A stretch of DNA of 64,000 bases from Alphaproteobacteria bacterium HGW-Alphaproteobacteria-4 (GTDB lineage Bacteria; Pseudomonadota; Alphaproteobacteria; Rhodobacterales; Rhodobacteraceae). Both the position numbers and the translations under genes were made by a program. The notes beneath the pieces are model-generated. The model saw only the letters and a program-made list of their open reading frames with translations, did not search any database and was not told the origin of the DNA. Positions 1-11,567 of this stretch are shown in pieces. The stretch lies in the NCBI GenBank assembly GCA_002842855.1, contig PHEE01000022.1, positions 25,634 to 89,633 on the forward strand. The letters run 5' to 3'. Each line of letters starts with the position of its first letter. Within the stretch, counting starts at the first letter, position 1.

Positions 1-1
1 G

Positions 2-733
2 CAGATCCTTGCCGCCGGCTATGCCGTGGTGTTCGAGTGCGAGACCGATGGCTGCGGCGGCTTTGATTTTCGCTATAGGTTGAGGCTGCTGCCCGAGCCC
101 GAGATGCATGTTGACCTGGGCGATTTTCGCTATCTGGCTGCGGTGCGGGGCGAAGGGGCGAGCGCCGAGCACCTTGCGCTGGTGGTTAGCCGCTCGACCG
201 GTTCGGGCTTTGTGCACCTGACACAGATTGCCCCGGCCGAAAGCGGAGGCGACCCGTCTGCCGCATCAATGGCGCCTGCGTTCGAGCCGGATACGGGGCC
301 GATCGAGGTTGCGCCGCTTGGCACCTCGCCTTTGCCCGAGACGCCGACTGCCGCGGTTGCCGCGCTTGCTGCGCGGCTTGAAACCTCGGGCAGTGTGGTG
401 CTGGATGATCTTGCGTTCGAAACGGGCGCTGCCACGCTAAGCCCCGGCGGTTACACGTCACTGGCGGCGCTGGCGGCGTATCTGGCGGCCAATCCGGCGC
501 GGCAGGTGACGCTGGTTGGGCATACCGATGCGGTGGGGGCGCTGGCGGGCAACATTGTGCTGTCGCGCAAGCGGGCCGAGGCGGTGCGCGCGCGGCTGCT
601 TGAGGCGCATGGCGTGAACCCGGCGCAGGTAGGCGCCGAAGGGGCTGGCTGGCTCGCGCCGCGCGCATCGAACCTGACCGAGGCGGGGCGGGCGCTAAAC
701 AGAAGGGTCGAGGTGGTTCTCACCTCGACCTGA
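2..733 (+). CDS. OmpA-family envelope protein, 5' end outside window
   Basis: The reading frame is open to the first base, so the true start lies upstream. The 243 visible residues comprise an N-terminal part I do not recognise, a Pro/Ala-rich linker, and from about residue 125 an OmpA-like peptidoglycan-binding domain with GHTDAVG, the helix LSRKRAEAV and the terminal strand NRRVEVVL. In this family the Asp of TD and the Arg of NRR hold the diaminopimelate of peptidoglycan. The protein therefore probably sits in the outer membrane or periplasm and attaches to the cell wall. Signal peptide and lipobox cannot be judged because the N-terminus is missing. Confidence 0.85.
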   Translation, partial: QILAAGYAVVFECETDGCGGFDFRYRLRLLPEPEMHVDLGDFRYLAAVRGEGASAEHLALVVSRSTGSGFVHLTQIAPAESGGDPSAASMAPAFEPDTGPIEVAPLGTSPLPETPTAAVAALAARLETSGSVVLDDLAFETGAATLSPGGYTSLAALAAYLAANPARQVTLVGHTDAVGALAGNIVLSRKRAEAVRARLLEAHGVNPAQVGAEGAGWLAPRASNLTEAGRALNRRVEVVLTST

Positions 734-781
734 GTTGCCGCCCTGAGGGATGCGGGCGACGGGGAGGTTACCTGCTGCGGG

Positions 782-1687
782 CTACCAGTTATCGGGGCCC
801 TTGTCGGTGAATGTCTGTGCCAGAAAGTCGATGAAGGCGCGCACCTTGGGCTGCGTGAAGCGGCCCGGCGGATAGACCGCGTAAATTCCAAGCGTTTCCA
901 TCGGCAAACCCGGCATTGCCTCTTGCACGAGGCCTTGTTTCATTGCGTCGGCGTAAAGGAAGCTGGGCAGATAGGCGATGCCAAGGCCCGCGATTGCCGC
1001 GTGCAAAAGGCTTTGGCCGTCGTTCACCGTAAGCCACCCTGCCGAGCGCACCTGCCGCCGCTCGCCCGAGGGCGCGGTGATTTTCCAGACGTTACCCGCG
1101 GCCTGATTGGAATAGTGCAGAAGCTTGTGTCCGTTCAGATCGTCGATCTTTTGTGGGTGGCCAAATTTCTTGAAATACGACGGCGCACCGATCATCCGCT
1201 TGGCCGTGTCGGTCAGTTTGCGGGCGCGAAGGGTGCTGTCTTCCAGCTCACCCACCCGGATCGCCATGTCGAAGCCTTCGGAAATCAGCTCCACATAGCG
1301 GTTGTTGAGCACCATGTTCACAGTGATGTCGGGGAATTCCTGCAGGAAATTGCCGAGCACCGGCGAAAGCAGGTTGACGCCGAAATCGGTGGCGACCGAA
1401 ATCCGCAATAGACCCGAGGGTGCAATTTGCATCGACGTGACAAGCGCATCCGCCTCGCCTGCATCATTGAGCACGCGGCGGGCGCGGTCGTAATAGGCAA
1501 GCCCGATTTCGGTGGGGCTGACGCGGCGGGTGGTGCGGTTGAGAAGGCGCGCGCCAAGCCGCGCCTCAAGCGCCGAGACGTGTTTGGAGACGGCAGACTT
1601 GGAAATGCCCATCTTCTTGGCAGCGTCGGTGAACCCCCCTTGGTCCACCACGGTGGCGAAGGCTTCCATTTCGGTCAGACGGTCCAT
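782..1687 (-). CDS. LysR-family transcriptional regulator
   Basis: A 301-residue protein of normal LysR length. The N-terminal winged helix-turn-helix (about residues 1-60) begins MDRLTEMEAFATVVD and contains AAKKMGISKSAVSKHVSALE; the rest is the LysR substrate-binding fold that senses a small effector. The frame runs further upstream, but that part is proline/arginine-rich and unlike the family, so the ATG at 1687 is preferred. It is divergent from fadH with a 245-base shared gap, the usual layout of a LysR gene and its target; regulation of fadH is therefore plausible but inferred. The effector is unknown. It resembles the CrgA-like branch of the family. Confidence 0.9.
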   Translation of the reverse strand: MDRLTEMEAFATVVDQGGFTDAAKKMGISKSAVSKHVSALEARLGARLLNRTTRRVSPTEIGLAYYDRARRVLNDAGEADALVTSMQIAPSGLLRISVATDFGVNLLSPVLGNFLQEFPDITVNMVLNNRYVELISEGFDMAIRVGELEDSTLRARKLTDTAKRMIGAPSYFKKFGHPQKIDDLNGHKLLHYSNQAAGNVWKITAPSGERRQVRSAGWLTVNDGQSLLHAAIAGLGIAYLPSFLYADAMKQGLVQEAMPGLPMETLGIYAVYPPGRFTQPKVRAFIDFLAQTFTDKGPDNW

Positions 1688-1851
1688 TGTACACCCATGC
1701 TTCACAATACTCGCTTGCATCGGGTATCGCGGCCAATTCGGGCGCAAATGGGGCTTGGGCGGGACAATGGCGGGGAATTTGCAGTGTTGGCCTGCGGCGC
1801 GAAACGATTGACCGGGTCGGGGGGGCGCCCCCCGGCGCTGTTCCAAATTGA

Positions 1852-3942
<2,091 letters not shown>

Positions 3943-3945
3943 TCT

Positions 3946-3996
3946 TCTTCATTGCCGAAATACCCCACGGGGGGCCGGGGGTGTGAAACCCCCGGC
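3946..3996 (+). repeat. dispersed intergenic palindromic element, copy A
   Basis: Starts 3 bases after the fadH stop codon with CTTCATTGCCGAAATACCCC and continues into a hairpin with 8-bp arms GCCGGGGG / CCCCCGGC (3974-3981 and 3989-3996, 7-base loop). The same block recurs at 43596 and 57902, and in reverse orientation at 8503, 22991 and 47466; a two-ended form lies at 36022. The hairpin has no T-run, so it is not a classical intrinsic terminator, but it lies between converging genes. Confidence 0.75.
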
Positions 3997-4007
3997 TTGC
4001 CGCCGGT

Positions 4008-4370
4008 TCAGCCGCCGCTTTCCACGCAGTGGCGCCGGAACGCACGTTTGAGCATATCCAGCTCGGCGCGCAGAAGGTCGATCTCGGTGCGCAGATCATT
4101 TTCCAGTGGCACCCCGGAAATGATGCTGAAATGTGCCAGCACCTCGCCGCTCGGTGCGTCGGCCAGAAGAAAGGTCTGCACCCCGTCATTGAGCACCTCT
4201 ACCGGAATCGGCAGGCTCAGACGCCAGCGCCCGGCGCCATCGGGTTTGGCCTCAAGCCCCGGCAGCTTGCGTTCAAGGTGCGTGACTTCAAGCCCGGTGG
4301 CATCGGGCCCGACCAGAACCGCCTCCCAGCGACCCGCGCGGATGCGCTGCATTTCCAGCGAATAGCTCAT
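4008..4370 (-). CDS. conserved hypothetical protein
   Basis: A 120-residue protein beginning MSYSLEMQRIRAGRWEAVLVG. I do not recognise a family. The first 90 residues look like a small beta-rich domain (alternating hydrophobic strands), and the end (ENDLRTEIDLLRAELDMLKR) has a heptad pattern suggesting a short helical or coiled-coil tail. No signal peptide or membrane segment is visible, so it is probably cytoplasmic. It follows the larger unknown gene at 4379-5152 with an 8-base gap on the same strand, so the two are very likely co-transcribed and may work together. Confidence 0.7.
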   Translation of the reverse strand: MSYSLEMQRIRAGRWEAVLVGPDATGLEVTHLERKLPGLEAKPDGAGRWRLSLPIPVEVLNDGVQTFLLADAPSGEVLAHFSIISGVPLENDLRTEIDLLRAELDMLKRAFRRHCVESGG

Positions 4371-4378
4371 GGCTCTCC

Positions 4379-5152
4379 CTATAGTTCGGCGCGCGGGCGG
4401 CGCGACAGGGTCAGATCGCGGATCACGATCTGGTTCATCTCCGGCCCCTCGAAAATCAAGTCGATCCAGGCTTTTTCCACCCGCTTTTCGTTGATCTTGG
4501 TATAGGCGAGGTCGAAGTCGACCCAGACATCATCCTGCCCCAGCGGCAGTTCGCGCACCACCTGTTCGGTGTTCGGGCCGTGGCGCACGTTGAGCCGCGC
4601 AAAGATTTCCAGCGGCCTTTCAACCTCGACCTTGCAGTCGAGCCGGATCAGATGATTGAGCCGCAGGCCCTGCACCGCATCGGGTGGCAGGTCGAGCACC
4701 AGCGACAGAAACGAGCCGTCAAACCTGAAAACGTCCATCCGAAGCCCGTAGGGCGCGAGGTCGGTTTCGCGGCGGTTGCGGATCTGTCGTGCGGTCAATT
4801 CGCTGACCGGGCAATCGTGAAACACCGTGGCTTCGCTGCCCAACATAGCTCGGCTGAGCAGGCCGGAATGCCCGGCGGGCACCACCGGGCCGTGCCAAAG
4901 CTCGGGCCGCCATGCCCAATCGGTGCCCATCGGGCGGCGAATTGCGTCGGTGCCGATCAGCGGCAGGGTCAGCCGAGCGTCGGCCACATGCAGCACCCGG
5001 TCAATCTCGCGGCGCAACTGCATGGCATCGTCGCGCACCGCGCGCAGCAGGCCAAGCCGCATGCGGTCGGCCAGCCGGGCGGCGCGGTGCCAGTGCGCCA
5101 GCGCACGGCGGATCAGAATTCGGTCGAGAAAGGTTTCGCGTTTGAGGTTCAT
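4379..5152 (-). CDS. conserved roseobacter-type hypothetical protein (possibly DUF6478)
   Basis: A 257-residue protein starting MNLKRETFLDRILIRRALAH. It resembles a family conserved in Rhodobacterales that I recall as DUF6478; this assignment is from memory. The N-terminal 90 residues are helical and basic. The C-terminal half is strand-rich (RMDVFRFDGSFLSLVLDLP, VWVDFDLAYTKI) and could be a jelly-roll or carbohydrate-binding-like fold, but no catalytic motif is obvious. A TTG codon 21 bases upstream could extend it; the ATG is preferred. It is the first gene of a two-gene unit with the 120-residue protein downstream. Confidence 0.75.
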   Translation of the reverse strand: MNLKRETFLDRILIRRALAHWHRAARLADRMRLGLLRAVRDDAMQLRREIDRVLHVADARLTLPLIGTDAIRRPMGTDWAWRPELWHGPVVPAGHSGLLSRAMLGSEATVFHDCPVSELTARQIRNRRETDLAPYGLRMDVFRFDGSFLSLVLDLPPDAVQGLRLNHLIRLDCKVEVERPLEIFARLNVRHGPNTEQVVRELPLGQDDVWVDFDLAYTKINEKRVEKAWIDLIFEGPEMNQIVIRDLTLSRRPRAEL

Positions 5153-5276
5153 GGCAGCCAGATGATCGCGCAATCGTTACGCCAGCGGAAACAGTTAACC
5201 TAAATCGTTGCAATTCGGCAAACAACGCAAGTGGGAAATTTGCCCCGTCTCGCGCCCCGGGCGCGGCAACCTGATG

Positions 5277-5921
5277 TCAGCCAGCCGCTTCGCCCCCGTT
5301 TGCCGCGCGCAACGCGGCGGAAAAGTCGCTGGCGAGCATGCGCATGGTGGTGCTGTTCAGCGGTTCTGATGCCAGCCCCAGCACCGAAAGCAAGACAATG
5401 CGCCCGCGTGTCTGCATCAGTGCGCGCCAGCTGCGCGCTTGCACGCGGTTGGCGCCCAGTGGCGCGGTGTCGGTCAACTCGATCAGCAACACATCGCCCG
5501 CGACTTTCGTTTGGACGACCTTTACCGTCGCCGCGTTGCCGCTGCGCGACAGCGCGGCGCGCCCGGCTTCGGAGCGGAAATAGGTTTCCAGTTGCTTGAA
5601 CGAGCGCGAGAGTGGCGCAGCGCCAGACGCGGCGGGCGTGACCGAGGCGGTCAGCACGGCCTTGGCCGCCGGGCGTTCGGCATCGGTGCTGCGCGATAGC
5701 GAAGCGCAGCTGCCCAGCAGCACAAACGCATCGGCGCCCTGCTCGTGGCTTTGCGCCTGATCGACACAAAAGCCGCTCGGGCCGACAATGACCGGCCCAC
5801 CCGAAGACAGCGCCATGCTGGTGGGCGCATCGCTGCCGCCGAACGGCAGTACGCAACCAGCGCTGGCGAGGCATGCCGCCAGCGCCAGCGCCAGCGGTGT
5901 TCTACTGGTCCATGTAGACAT
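5277..5921 (-). CDS. putative outer-membrane lipoprotein of unknown function
   Basis: 214 residues from the ATG at 5921. The start is chosen because it gives a clean lipoprotein signal: a short basic n-region (MSTWTSR), a hydrophobic core and the lipobox ASAGC, with lipidation expected at the Cys. The mature protein is Ala/Ser-rich with no recognised domain; the central part ([19 protein letters not shown]) is strand-like. The start codon lies inside the end of ilvD (20-base overlap, same strand, different frame), so translation is probably coupled to ilvD or the gene is simply distal in an ilvD transcript. A metabolic link to ilvD is not suggested by the sequence. Confidence 0.75.
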   Translation of the reverse strand: MSTWTSRTPLALALAACLASAGCVLPFGGSDAPTSMALSSGGPVIVGPSGFCVDQAQSHEQGADAFVLLGSCASLSRSTDAERPAAKAVLTASVTPAASGAAPLSRSFKQLETYFRSEAGRAALSRSGNAATVKVVQTKVAGDVLLIELTDTAPLGANRVQARSWRALMQTRGRIVLLSVLGLASEPLNSTTMRMLASDFSAALRAANGGEAAG

Positions 5922-7635
5922 GCGTCTCGGCCTTGGCGCCGGGGTGGGTGACAGCACCGTAGCGGGTGGGGCCAACAAGACGCGCGTATTTCCAGAGCGC
6001 GCCCGAGGCGTAGTCGGTGGCACGCGGGCCTTTCCAGAGCGCCTTGCGGGCGGAAAGCTCGGCGTCAGTTAGCGCCACCGAAATCTCGCCCTTGATGGCG
6101 TCGATGGTAATGATGTCGCCGTCGCGCAACAGGGCAATCGGGCCGCCATGCGCCGCCTCTGGGCCGACATGGCCGACACAGAAACCGCGCGTTGCGCCCG
6201 AGAAACGGCCATCGGTGATCAGCGCCACCTTCTTGCCCATGCCCTGACCGGAAAGTGCCGCCGTGGTGGCCAGCATTTCGCGCATGCCGGGGCCGCCTGC
6301 CGGGCCTTCGTTGCGGATCACCAGCACGTCGCCCTCACGGTAGCTGCGCGCTTGTACCGCCTCGAATGCCTCTTCTTCGCATTCGAACACCCGCGCCGGA
6401 CCGGTGAAGACCTGATGCTCGGGCGCCATGCCCGCCACCTTCACGATTGCGCCTTCGGGGGCGATGTTGCCTTTCAGCCCCACCACGCCGCCGGTCTGGG
6501 TGATCGGGGCGGCGACCGGGTGGATCACCTTGCCATCGGGCTCACCCTGGATCATTTCCAGTTCCTCGCCCATGGTCTTGCCGCTTGCGGTGATGCAGTC
6601 GAGGTGCAGCAAGCCCGCCTTGGCAAGCTCTTTCAGCACCACCGGCACGCCGCCCGCCTCATAGAGGTCTTTCGCCACATATTCGCCGCCGGGGCGCAAG
6701 TTGACGAAATAGGGCGTGTCGTGGAAGATGTCGCAGACATCGAAGAGGTCAAAGTCGATGCCCGCCTCATGCGCGATGGCGGGCAGGTGCAGGCCTGCGT
6801 TGGTGGACCCACCCGTGCAGGCCACCACGCGGGCCGCGTTTTCCAGCGCCTTGCGGGTAACGATGTCGCGGGCGCGAATATTTTTCTCGATCAGATGCAT
6901 GACCGCCACGCCCGAGGCATCGCCATACTGGTCGCGGCTCTCGTAGGGTGCCGGGGCGCCGGAGGAGTTGAGGAGCGCAAGCCCGATCGCTTCGGAAACG
7001 CAGGCCATGGTGTTGGCGGTGTATTGGCCGCCGCAGGCGCCAGCCGAAGGGCAGGCGAGCTTTTCCAGAATCGCAAGCTCGGCGTCGGACATGTTGCCAG
7101 CCTGATGCTGGCCGACCGCCTCGAACACATCCTGCACCACGATATCGCGGCCATTGAGGCGGCCGGGCAGGATCGAGCCACCGTAGATGAACACCGAAGG
7201 CACGTTGAGCCGCACCATCGCCATCATCATGCCCGGCAGCGACTTGTCGCAGCCCGCAAGGCCCACCAGCGCATCATAGCAATGCCCGCGCATCGTCAAC
7301 TCAACCGAGTCGGCGATGACATCGCGGCTGGCAAGCGAGCTGCGCATGCCCTCGTGCCCCATCGCAATGCCATCGGTCACGGTAATGGTGGTGAATTCGC
7401 GCGGGGTGCCGCCGCCCTTCTTGACACCCATCTTCACCGACTGCGCCTGGCGGTTAAGCGCAATGTTGCACGGCGCCGCCTCGTTCCAGCAGGTGGCAAC
7501 GCCGACCCAGGGCTGGTGAATTTCTTCCTCGGTAATGCCCATGGCGTAGAAATAGCTGCGGTGCGGCGCGCGCGAAGGGCCTTCGGTGACATGGCGCGAG
7601 GGCAGCTTGGATTTGTCGAAACGGGTGTTTTTCAT
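5902..7635 (-). CDS. ilvD: dihydroxy-acid dehydratase
   Basis: A 577-residue enzyme of valine, leucine and isoleucine synthesis that converts 2,3-dihydroxy-3-methyl acids to 2-oxo acids in the cytoplasm. Cluster-binding cysteines are visible in [20 protein letters not shown] and [12 protein letters not shown]; the C-terminal barrel ends in [19 protein letters not shown]. Two ATGs lie 6 bases apart. The Shine-Dalgarno GGGAGG abuts the first and is about 6 bases from the second (MKNTRFDK), so 7635 is taken as the start. It overlaps the downstream lipoprotein gene by 20 bases. Confidence 0.97.
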   Translation of the reverse strand: MKNTRFDKSKLPSRHVTEGPSRAPHRSYFYAMGITEEEIHQPWVGVATCWNEAAPCNIALNRQAQSVKMGVKKGGGTPREFTTITVTDGIAMGHEGMRSSLASRDVIADSVELTMRGHCYDALVGLAGCDKSLPGMMMAMVRLNVPSVFIYGGSILPGRLNGRDIVVQDVFEAVGQHQAGNMSDAELAILEKLACPSAGACGGQYTANTMACVSEAIGLALLNSSGAPAPYESRDQYGDASGVAVMHLIEKNIRARDIVTRKALENAARVVACTGGSTNAGLHLPAIAHEAGIDFDLFDVCDIFHDTPYFVNLRPGGEYVAKDLYEAGGVPVVLKELAKAGLLHLDCITASGKTMGEELEMIQGEPDGKVIHPVAAPITQTGGVVGLKGNIAPEGAIVKVAGMAPEHQVFTGPARVFECEEEAFEAVQARSYREGDVLVIRNEGPAGGPGMREMLATTAALSGQGMGKKVALITDGRFSGATRGFCVGHVGPEAAHGGPIALLRDGDIITIDAIKGEISVALTDAELSARKALWKGPRATDYASGALWKYARLVGPTRYGAVTHPGAKAETHVYMDQ

Positions 7636-7710
7636 GGGCATCCTCCCGGAAATGGTTGGTCAACGGCAATAAAGCGCCGATGCGGGCAGGGCAAGGCGCA
7701 GTCTGGCGGC

Positions 7711-8502
7711 ATGGATGAGGGCATCGGCAAAACCCGCGTGCAGCGCGACGAGATGGACCCGGCGCGGGGGCAGGCTTTGGCCGCCGTGCTGGGGCATGAG
7801 TTCGATCCCACCGCGCCGCTGCCGCCCTTTGCGCATCAGGTGTATTTCTGGGAGGCGCTGCCCGCTGGCGCACTGGGGCGCGACGGGCACCCGGCGCGGG
7901 GCGGGTTCATACCAGACCTCGGGCTGCCACGGCGGATGTGGGCAGGGGGGCGGCTGGAGTTTCACGCGCCGCTTTACGCCGTGCGGGAGGCGAAAAAGAC
8001 TACGGTGATCGAGGCGGTTACGCGTAAAGAGGGGCGCACCGGGCCGTTGGGGTTCGTGACGCTGCGGCACGAGATTGTGCAGGGCGGCACGCTTTGCGTG
8101 ACCGAGTGGCAGGATCTGGTTTACCGCGAAGACCCCGCGCCGGGGCTGGTGGTGCCGCCAGCGCCGCGCGCACCCGAAGGCAGCGAGGTGCTGCGGCGGC
8201 GGTTCAGCACGGTCGAACTGTTCCGCTATTCGGCTCTTACCTTCAACGGCCACCGGATTCACTACGACCGCGATTATGCGCGCGAGGTCGAGGGCTATGG
8301 CGGGCTGGTGGTGCACGGGCCGCTCTTGGCGCAATGGCTGATGCTGATCGCGGCAGAGGCGGCGGGGGGCCTGAAGGCGTTTTCGTTCCGGGGCATTTCG
8401 GCGGCACTTGACGGTGAAGAGCTGCGGTTTTGCCGCGCGGGGCGGCGGCTTTGGGTGGCGGGCCCGGATGGGCGGCTGTGTATGAGCGCCGAGGCGGCGT
8501 GA
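7711..8502 (+). CDS. MaoC-like / mesaconyl-C4-CoA hydratase-type protein
   Basis: A 263-residue double hot-dog protein. The C-terminal half carries FRYSALTFNGHRIHYD followed by GLVVHGPLLAQW, the hydratase-type signature of the HTD2/FAS1-like dehydratase family that also includes mesaconyl-C4-CoA hydratase; the N-terminal half (VYFWEALP, RRMWAGGRLEFHAPL) is the degenerate partner domain. The likely reaction is reversible hydration of an enoyl- or mesaconyl-type CoA ester; the exact substrate cannot be read from sequence. The open frame continues far upstream antisense to ilvD, but only the part from the ATG at 7711 is family-like. It is divergent from ilvD. Confidence 0.8.
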   Translation: MDEGIGKTRVQRDEMDPARGQALAAVLGHEFDPTAPLPPFAHQVYFWEALPAGALGRDGHPARGGFIPDLGLPRRMWAGGRLEFHAPLYAVREAKKTTVIEAVTRKEGRTGPLGFVTLRHEIVQGGTLCVTEWQDLVYREDPAPGLVVPPAPRAPEGSEVLRRRFSTVELFRYSALTFNGHRIHYDRDYAREVEGYGGLVVHGPLLAQWLMLIAAEAAGGLKAFSFRGISAALDGEELRFCRAGRRLWVAGPDGRLCMSAEAA

Positions 8503-8574
8503 GGGGGCCTTCCGCCCCCTCTGGCGCGGTGCCCGCGCCATTCACCCCCCGAGGGTATTTGGACAATGAAGAAA
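8503..8574 (-). repeat. dispersed intergenic palindromic element, copy B
   Basis: Begins directly after the hydratase stop codon. A GC hairpin (GGGGGC / GCCCCC type) is followed by a second palindrome GGCGCGG / CCGCGCC and then CCCCCCGAGGGTATTTGGAC with AATGAAGAA. On the minus strand this reads TTCTTCATTGTCCAAATACCC, the same as copies A, E and G. It occupies most of the gap before smpB. Confidence 0.7.
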
Positions 8575-8623
8575 CCGGGGGGCGCTGGACTTGGGCGGCC
8601 GGGGGGACTATCTCGGGGCGGTC

Positions 8624-9097
8624 ATGGCTGAAAAATCTGATCCCAATTCCAAGACCATTGCCGAAAACCGCCGGGCGCGGTTCGATTATGCCATCGAGAG
8701 CGATCTTGAGGCAGGGATCATTCTGACCGGGTCGGAAGTGAAATCGCTGCGGATCGGGCAGAGCAACATCGCCGAAAGCTATGCCAGCGTCGAGGGCGGC
8801 GAGTTGTGGCTGATCAACAGCTATATTGCGCCGTACATGCAGGCCGGGGTGTTCGGGCACGAACCGCGGCGGCGGCGCAAGCTGCTGGTGTCAAAGCGCG
8901 AGCTTTCGCGGCTGTGGAATGCGGTTGGGCGCGAGGGCATGACGATCGTGCCGATCGTGATGTATTTCAATGCGCGCGGCCGGGTCAAGCTGAAGATCGG
9001 CATCGCCAAGGGCAAGAAGCTGGCCGACAAACGCCAGACCGAGGCCAAGCGCGACTGGGACCGCCAGAAGGCGCGGATCATGAAGCAGAACCACTGA
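8624..9097 (+). CDS. smpB: SsrA-binding protein
   Basis: 157 residues, normal SmpB length. SmpB binds tmRNA and brings it to stalled ribosomes for trans-translation. Recognisable segments are [41 protein letters not shown] and the basic C-terminal tail ([20 protein letters not shown]) that enters the mRNA channel. The ATG at 8624 gives the usual N-terminus; an upstream TTG would add an untypical extension. Confidence 0.97.
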   Translation: MAEKSDPNSKTIAENRRARFDYAIESDLEAGIILTGSEVKSLRIGQSNIAESYASVEGGELWLINSYIAPYMQAGVFGHEPRRRRKLLVSKRELSRLWNAVGREGMTIVPIVMYFNARGRVKLKIGIAKGKKLADKRQTEAKRDWDRQKARIMKQNH

Positions 9098-9130
9098 TCG
9101 GAAGATGCCCGGTTGCCGCCGCCCGAACGG

Positions 9131-10558
9131 TCAGGTTACTGGCGGGCGCGGTTGCAGCGGCGGGGTGATGCCTTCGGGCAGCGGGCATGTGTAGGGGGTC
9201 GCTGCCAGCCGCGCGCGGTGTTCTTTCTGCGCCTCGGCCAGAAGGCCCGGTGCGGTCAGCAGTTTTTCGGCGCAGCGCGCCATCGCCTTGGCGGCATGCA
9301 CGAGGCCCTTGTGCGCGGCGGGCGATTTGCCCTGCGCGGTGATCTGCCAGCTATGCCCCGGCGTGCCGATCGCGTGGGTGGCCACCAGCGCCTGCACCAG
9401 CGGCACCTTCCAGCTGACATCGGCGACGTCGGTTGACCCGATCAGCACCTCGCCGCGCGGGTAGAGCGGCACCACATAATCGCAAAGCGGTTCATCGCGC
9501 CGGGGCTGCATCGCCACCACCTTGTAGGGGGTAGCGATTTCCTCGGGCGTGAGGGTGGCCTGAATGGCGCGGGCGTAGGCGCGGTCGGCATCATCAAACT
9601 GCACACCGCCAAGCTCATCGAGCGCGGCCTGCATTGTCGCCTCCATCACCCGGTTGCCGAGCATGTTGGAAACCGCCGAAACGACCTGCGCCGCAACCTC
9701 GGTGCCGGTCATCAGCGCCGCGCCACGCGCCACGTTTTTTACTCGCTCGACGATCGCCAGCATGTCGTGCAACTGCATGGCGCGCACCAGATGGCGGACG
9801 CGGGCACGGCCCTGCACCACGTTCGGGGCGCTGCCTCCGGCATCGAGGTAGGCGTAGTGCATGCGGGCATCTTGCGGCACATGTTCGCGCAGGTAATTGA
9901 CGCCGACCGACATCAGTTCGACCGCGTCGAGCGCCGAGCGGCCAAGATGCGGGCTCATGGCGGCGTGGCTGGTGCGGCCGGTGAAGGTGAAATCGAGGCG
10001 CATGTTGGCAAGGCTGAGCGCGTCATCGACGCGGGTGATCGGGTTCGGGTGCCAGGTGATCGCGGCATCGACCCCGTCAAAGGCGCCATCGCGCACCAGA
10101 AAGGTTTTTGCGGCCCCCCCTTCTTCCGCCGGGCAGCCGTAATAGCGAACGCGGCCGGGGGTGCCGGTGGCAGCCAGCCAATCCTTGAGCGCGCAGGTGG
10201 CAAGAAGGGCGGCGGAACCCAGCAGGTTATGCCCGCAGCCGTGGCCGTTACCGCCCTTTTCCAGCTCGCGCGGTTCGGCCAGCCCGGCAACCTGGCTGAG
10301 GCCCGGCAACGCGTCATATTCGCCCAATATCGCAATCAGCGGCCCGCCGGCGCCCGCCTCGCCCATCACCGCCGTGGGTATACCGGCGAGGTTTTCGGTA
10401 ACGCGAAAGCCCTTGGCGTGCAGCATTGCGGTATGTTCCGCGCAGGAGGCGTATTCGGCGTAAAGCGTTTCCGGTGTGCCCCAGACCCGGTCGGAAAGTT
10501 CGATCAGGTCGGGTGCGTGGGCCTCGACCGCATCCCAGATTGCTTTGCTGTTGCGCAT
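9131..10558 (-). CDS. abgB: M20-family amidohydrolase, AbgB-like
   Basis: 475 residues, similar in length and along most of its sequence to E. coli AbgB, the B subunit of p-aminobenzoyl-glutamate hydrolase. Metal-site motifs are GEYDALPGLSQ, NGHGCGHN and CPAEEGG; the dimerisation domain contains SPHLGRSALDAVELM. In E. coli AbgB works with AbgA; no AbgA partner is visible here, so the substrate is uncertain and another N-acyl amino acid amide is possible. The ATG at 10558 is preferred because AAGG lies about 6 bases upstream; an ATG at 10579 would add seven basic residues. Confidence 0.8.
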   Translation of the reverse strand: MRNSKAIWDAVEAHAPDLIELSDRVWGTPETLYAEYASCAEHTAMLHAKGFRVTENLAGIPTAVMGEAGAGGPLIAILGEYDALPGLSQVAGLAEPRELEKGGNGHGCGHNLLGSAALLATCALKDWLAATGTPGRVRYYGCPAEEGGAAKTFLVRDGAFDGVDAAITWHPNPITRVDDALSLANMRLDFTFTGRTSHAAMSPHLGRSALDAVELMSVGVNYLREHVPQDARMHYAYLDAGGSAPNVVQGRARVRHLVRAMQLHDMLAIVERVKNVARGAALMTGTEVAAQVVSAVSNMLGNRVMEATMQAALDELGGVQFDDADRAYARAIQATLTPEEIATPYKVVAMQPRRDEPLCDYVVPLYPRGEVLIGSTDVADVSWKVPLVQALVATHAIGTPGHSWQITAQGKSPAAHKGLVHAAKAMARCAEKLLTAPGLLAEAQKEHRARLAATPYTCPLPEGITPPLQPRPPVT

Positions 10559-10697
10559 TTTTGCCCTTGCCTTTGCCATGGTTCGCGGCCGAACAAAGCC
10601 TGCCGTGCAGCAAAGCGCAACTGCCAAACGGGCAAGGCCACCCTTGCCTCACCGGGCCCCGGCGCGTAAGTCTGGCCGCGCAAAGTGGAGGTACGGC

Positions 10698-11567
10698 ATG
10701 GCCATTGATGATCCCAAAACGCTGGTGTCGACCGACTGGCTGGAGACGCATCTGATAGACCCCGACCTGCGGGTACTGGATGCAAGCTGGTTCATGCCCG
10801 ACAGTGGTCGCAACGCACGGGCCGAATACGAGGCGGCGCATGTTCCGGGGGCACGGTTTTTCGATATTGACGATATTGCCGATACCCGGTCAACGCTGCC
10901 GCACATGGCACCGCCAGCAGAAATGTTCATCAGCCGGATGCGGGCGATGGGCATTGGCGACGGGCATCAGGTGGTGGTTTACGACCAGTCCGGCATCTTT
11001 TCGGCACCGCGGGTGTGGTGGAACTTTCGCCTGATGGGCAAGCATGACGTGGCTGTGCTTGACGGCGGCTTTCCGAAATGGCTGGCCGAGGGTCGCCCGG
11101 TTGAGGACATGCCGCCGATCTTGCGCGACCGGCACATTACCGTGCAGCGCCACGCCGATCTGGTGAAAGATGTCACACAGGTGGCTGCCGCCTCGAAGTT
11201 GGGCGATCAGGAGATTGTCGATGCGCGCTCGGCGGGGCGGTTTGCGGGGGTGGAACCGGAGCCGCGGGCGGGGCTGCGGGGCGGGCATATACCGGGGTCG
11301 AAGAACCTGCCGTTCACCGAATTGCTTGCCGCCGATGGCACCATGAAACCCGTTGAAGCCCTGCGCGCGGCGTTTGAGGCGGCGGGGGTGAACCTGCGCA
11401 AGCCGATCATCAGCAGTTGCGGGTCGGGTGTGACGGCGGCGGTGCTTGACCTTGCGCTGGAGTTGATCGGGCACCACAACCATGCCGTTTACGATGGCTC
11501 GTGGTCGGAATGGGGCATGTATAATGATCTGCGGGTGGCCACCGCGAAACCGGAAAAGGGCGCATGA
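10698..11567 (+). CDS. sseA: 3-mercaptopyruvate sulfurtransferase
   Basis: 289 residues forming two rhodanese domains. The active loop in the second domain is SSCGSGVTA with Cys241; the Gly-Val-Thr pattern after the Cys is typical of mercaptopyruvate sulfurtransferases rather than thiosulfate rhodaneses. The enzyme moves sulfur from 3-mercaptopyruvate to an acceptor in cysteine breakdown. GGAGG sits just before the ATG. The stop overlaps the start of the aminotransferase gene by 4 bases (ATGA). A transaminase that converts cysteine to mercaptopyruvate would be a logical partner, so the pair may act in one pathway (inference). Confidence 0.93.
   Translation: MAIDDPKTLVSTDWLETHLIDPDLRVLDASWFMPDSGRNARAEYEAAHVPGARFFDIDDIADTRSTLPHMAPPAEMFISRMRAMGIGDGHQVVVYDQSGIFSAPRVWWNFRLMGKHDVAVLDGGFPKWLAEGRPVEDMPPILRDRHITVQRHADLVKDVTQVAAASKLGDQEIVDARSAGRFAGVEPEPRAGLRGGHIPGSKNLPFTELLAADGTMKPVEALRAAFEAAGVNLRKPIISSCGSGVTAAVLDLALELIGHHNHAVYDGSWSEWGMYNDLRVATAKPEKGA

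Noticed and set aside
1817..1836. GGGGGGCGCCCCCC palindrome in the LysR-fadH gap
   Set aside because: Self-complementary by base composition alone; no matching operator pattern for LysR proteins was evident.
6148..7710. Upstream extension of the hydratase gene antisense to ilvD
   Set aside because: The open frame is long, but only the part from 7711 resembles a protein family. The rest is the shadow of ilvD.
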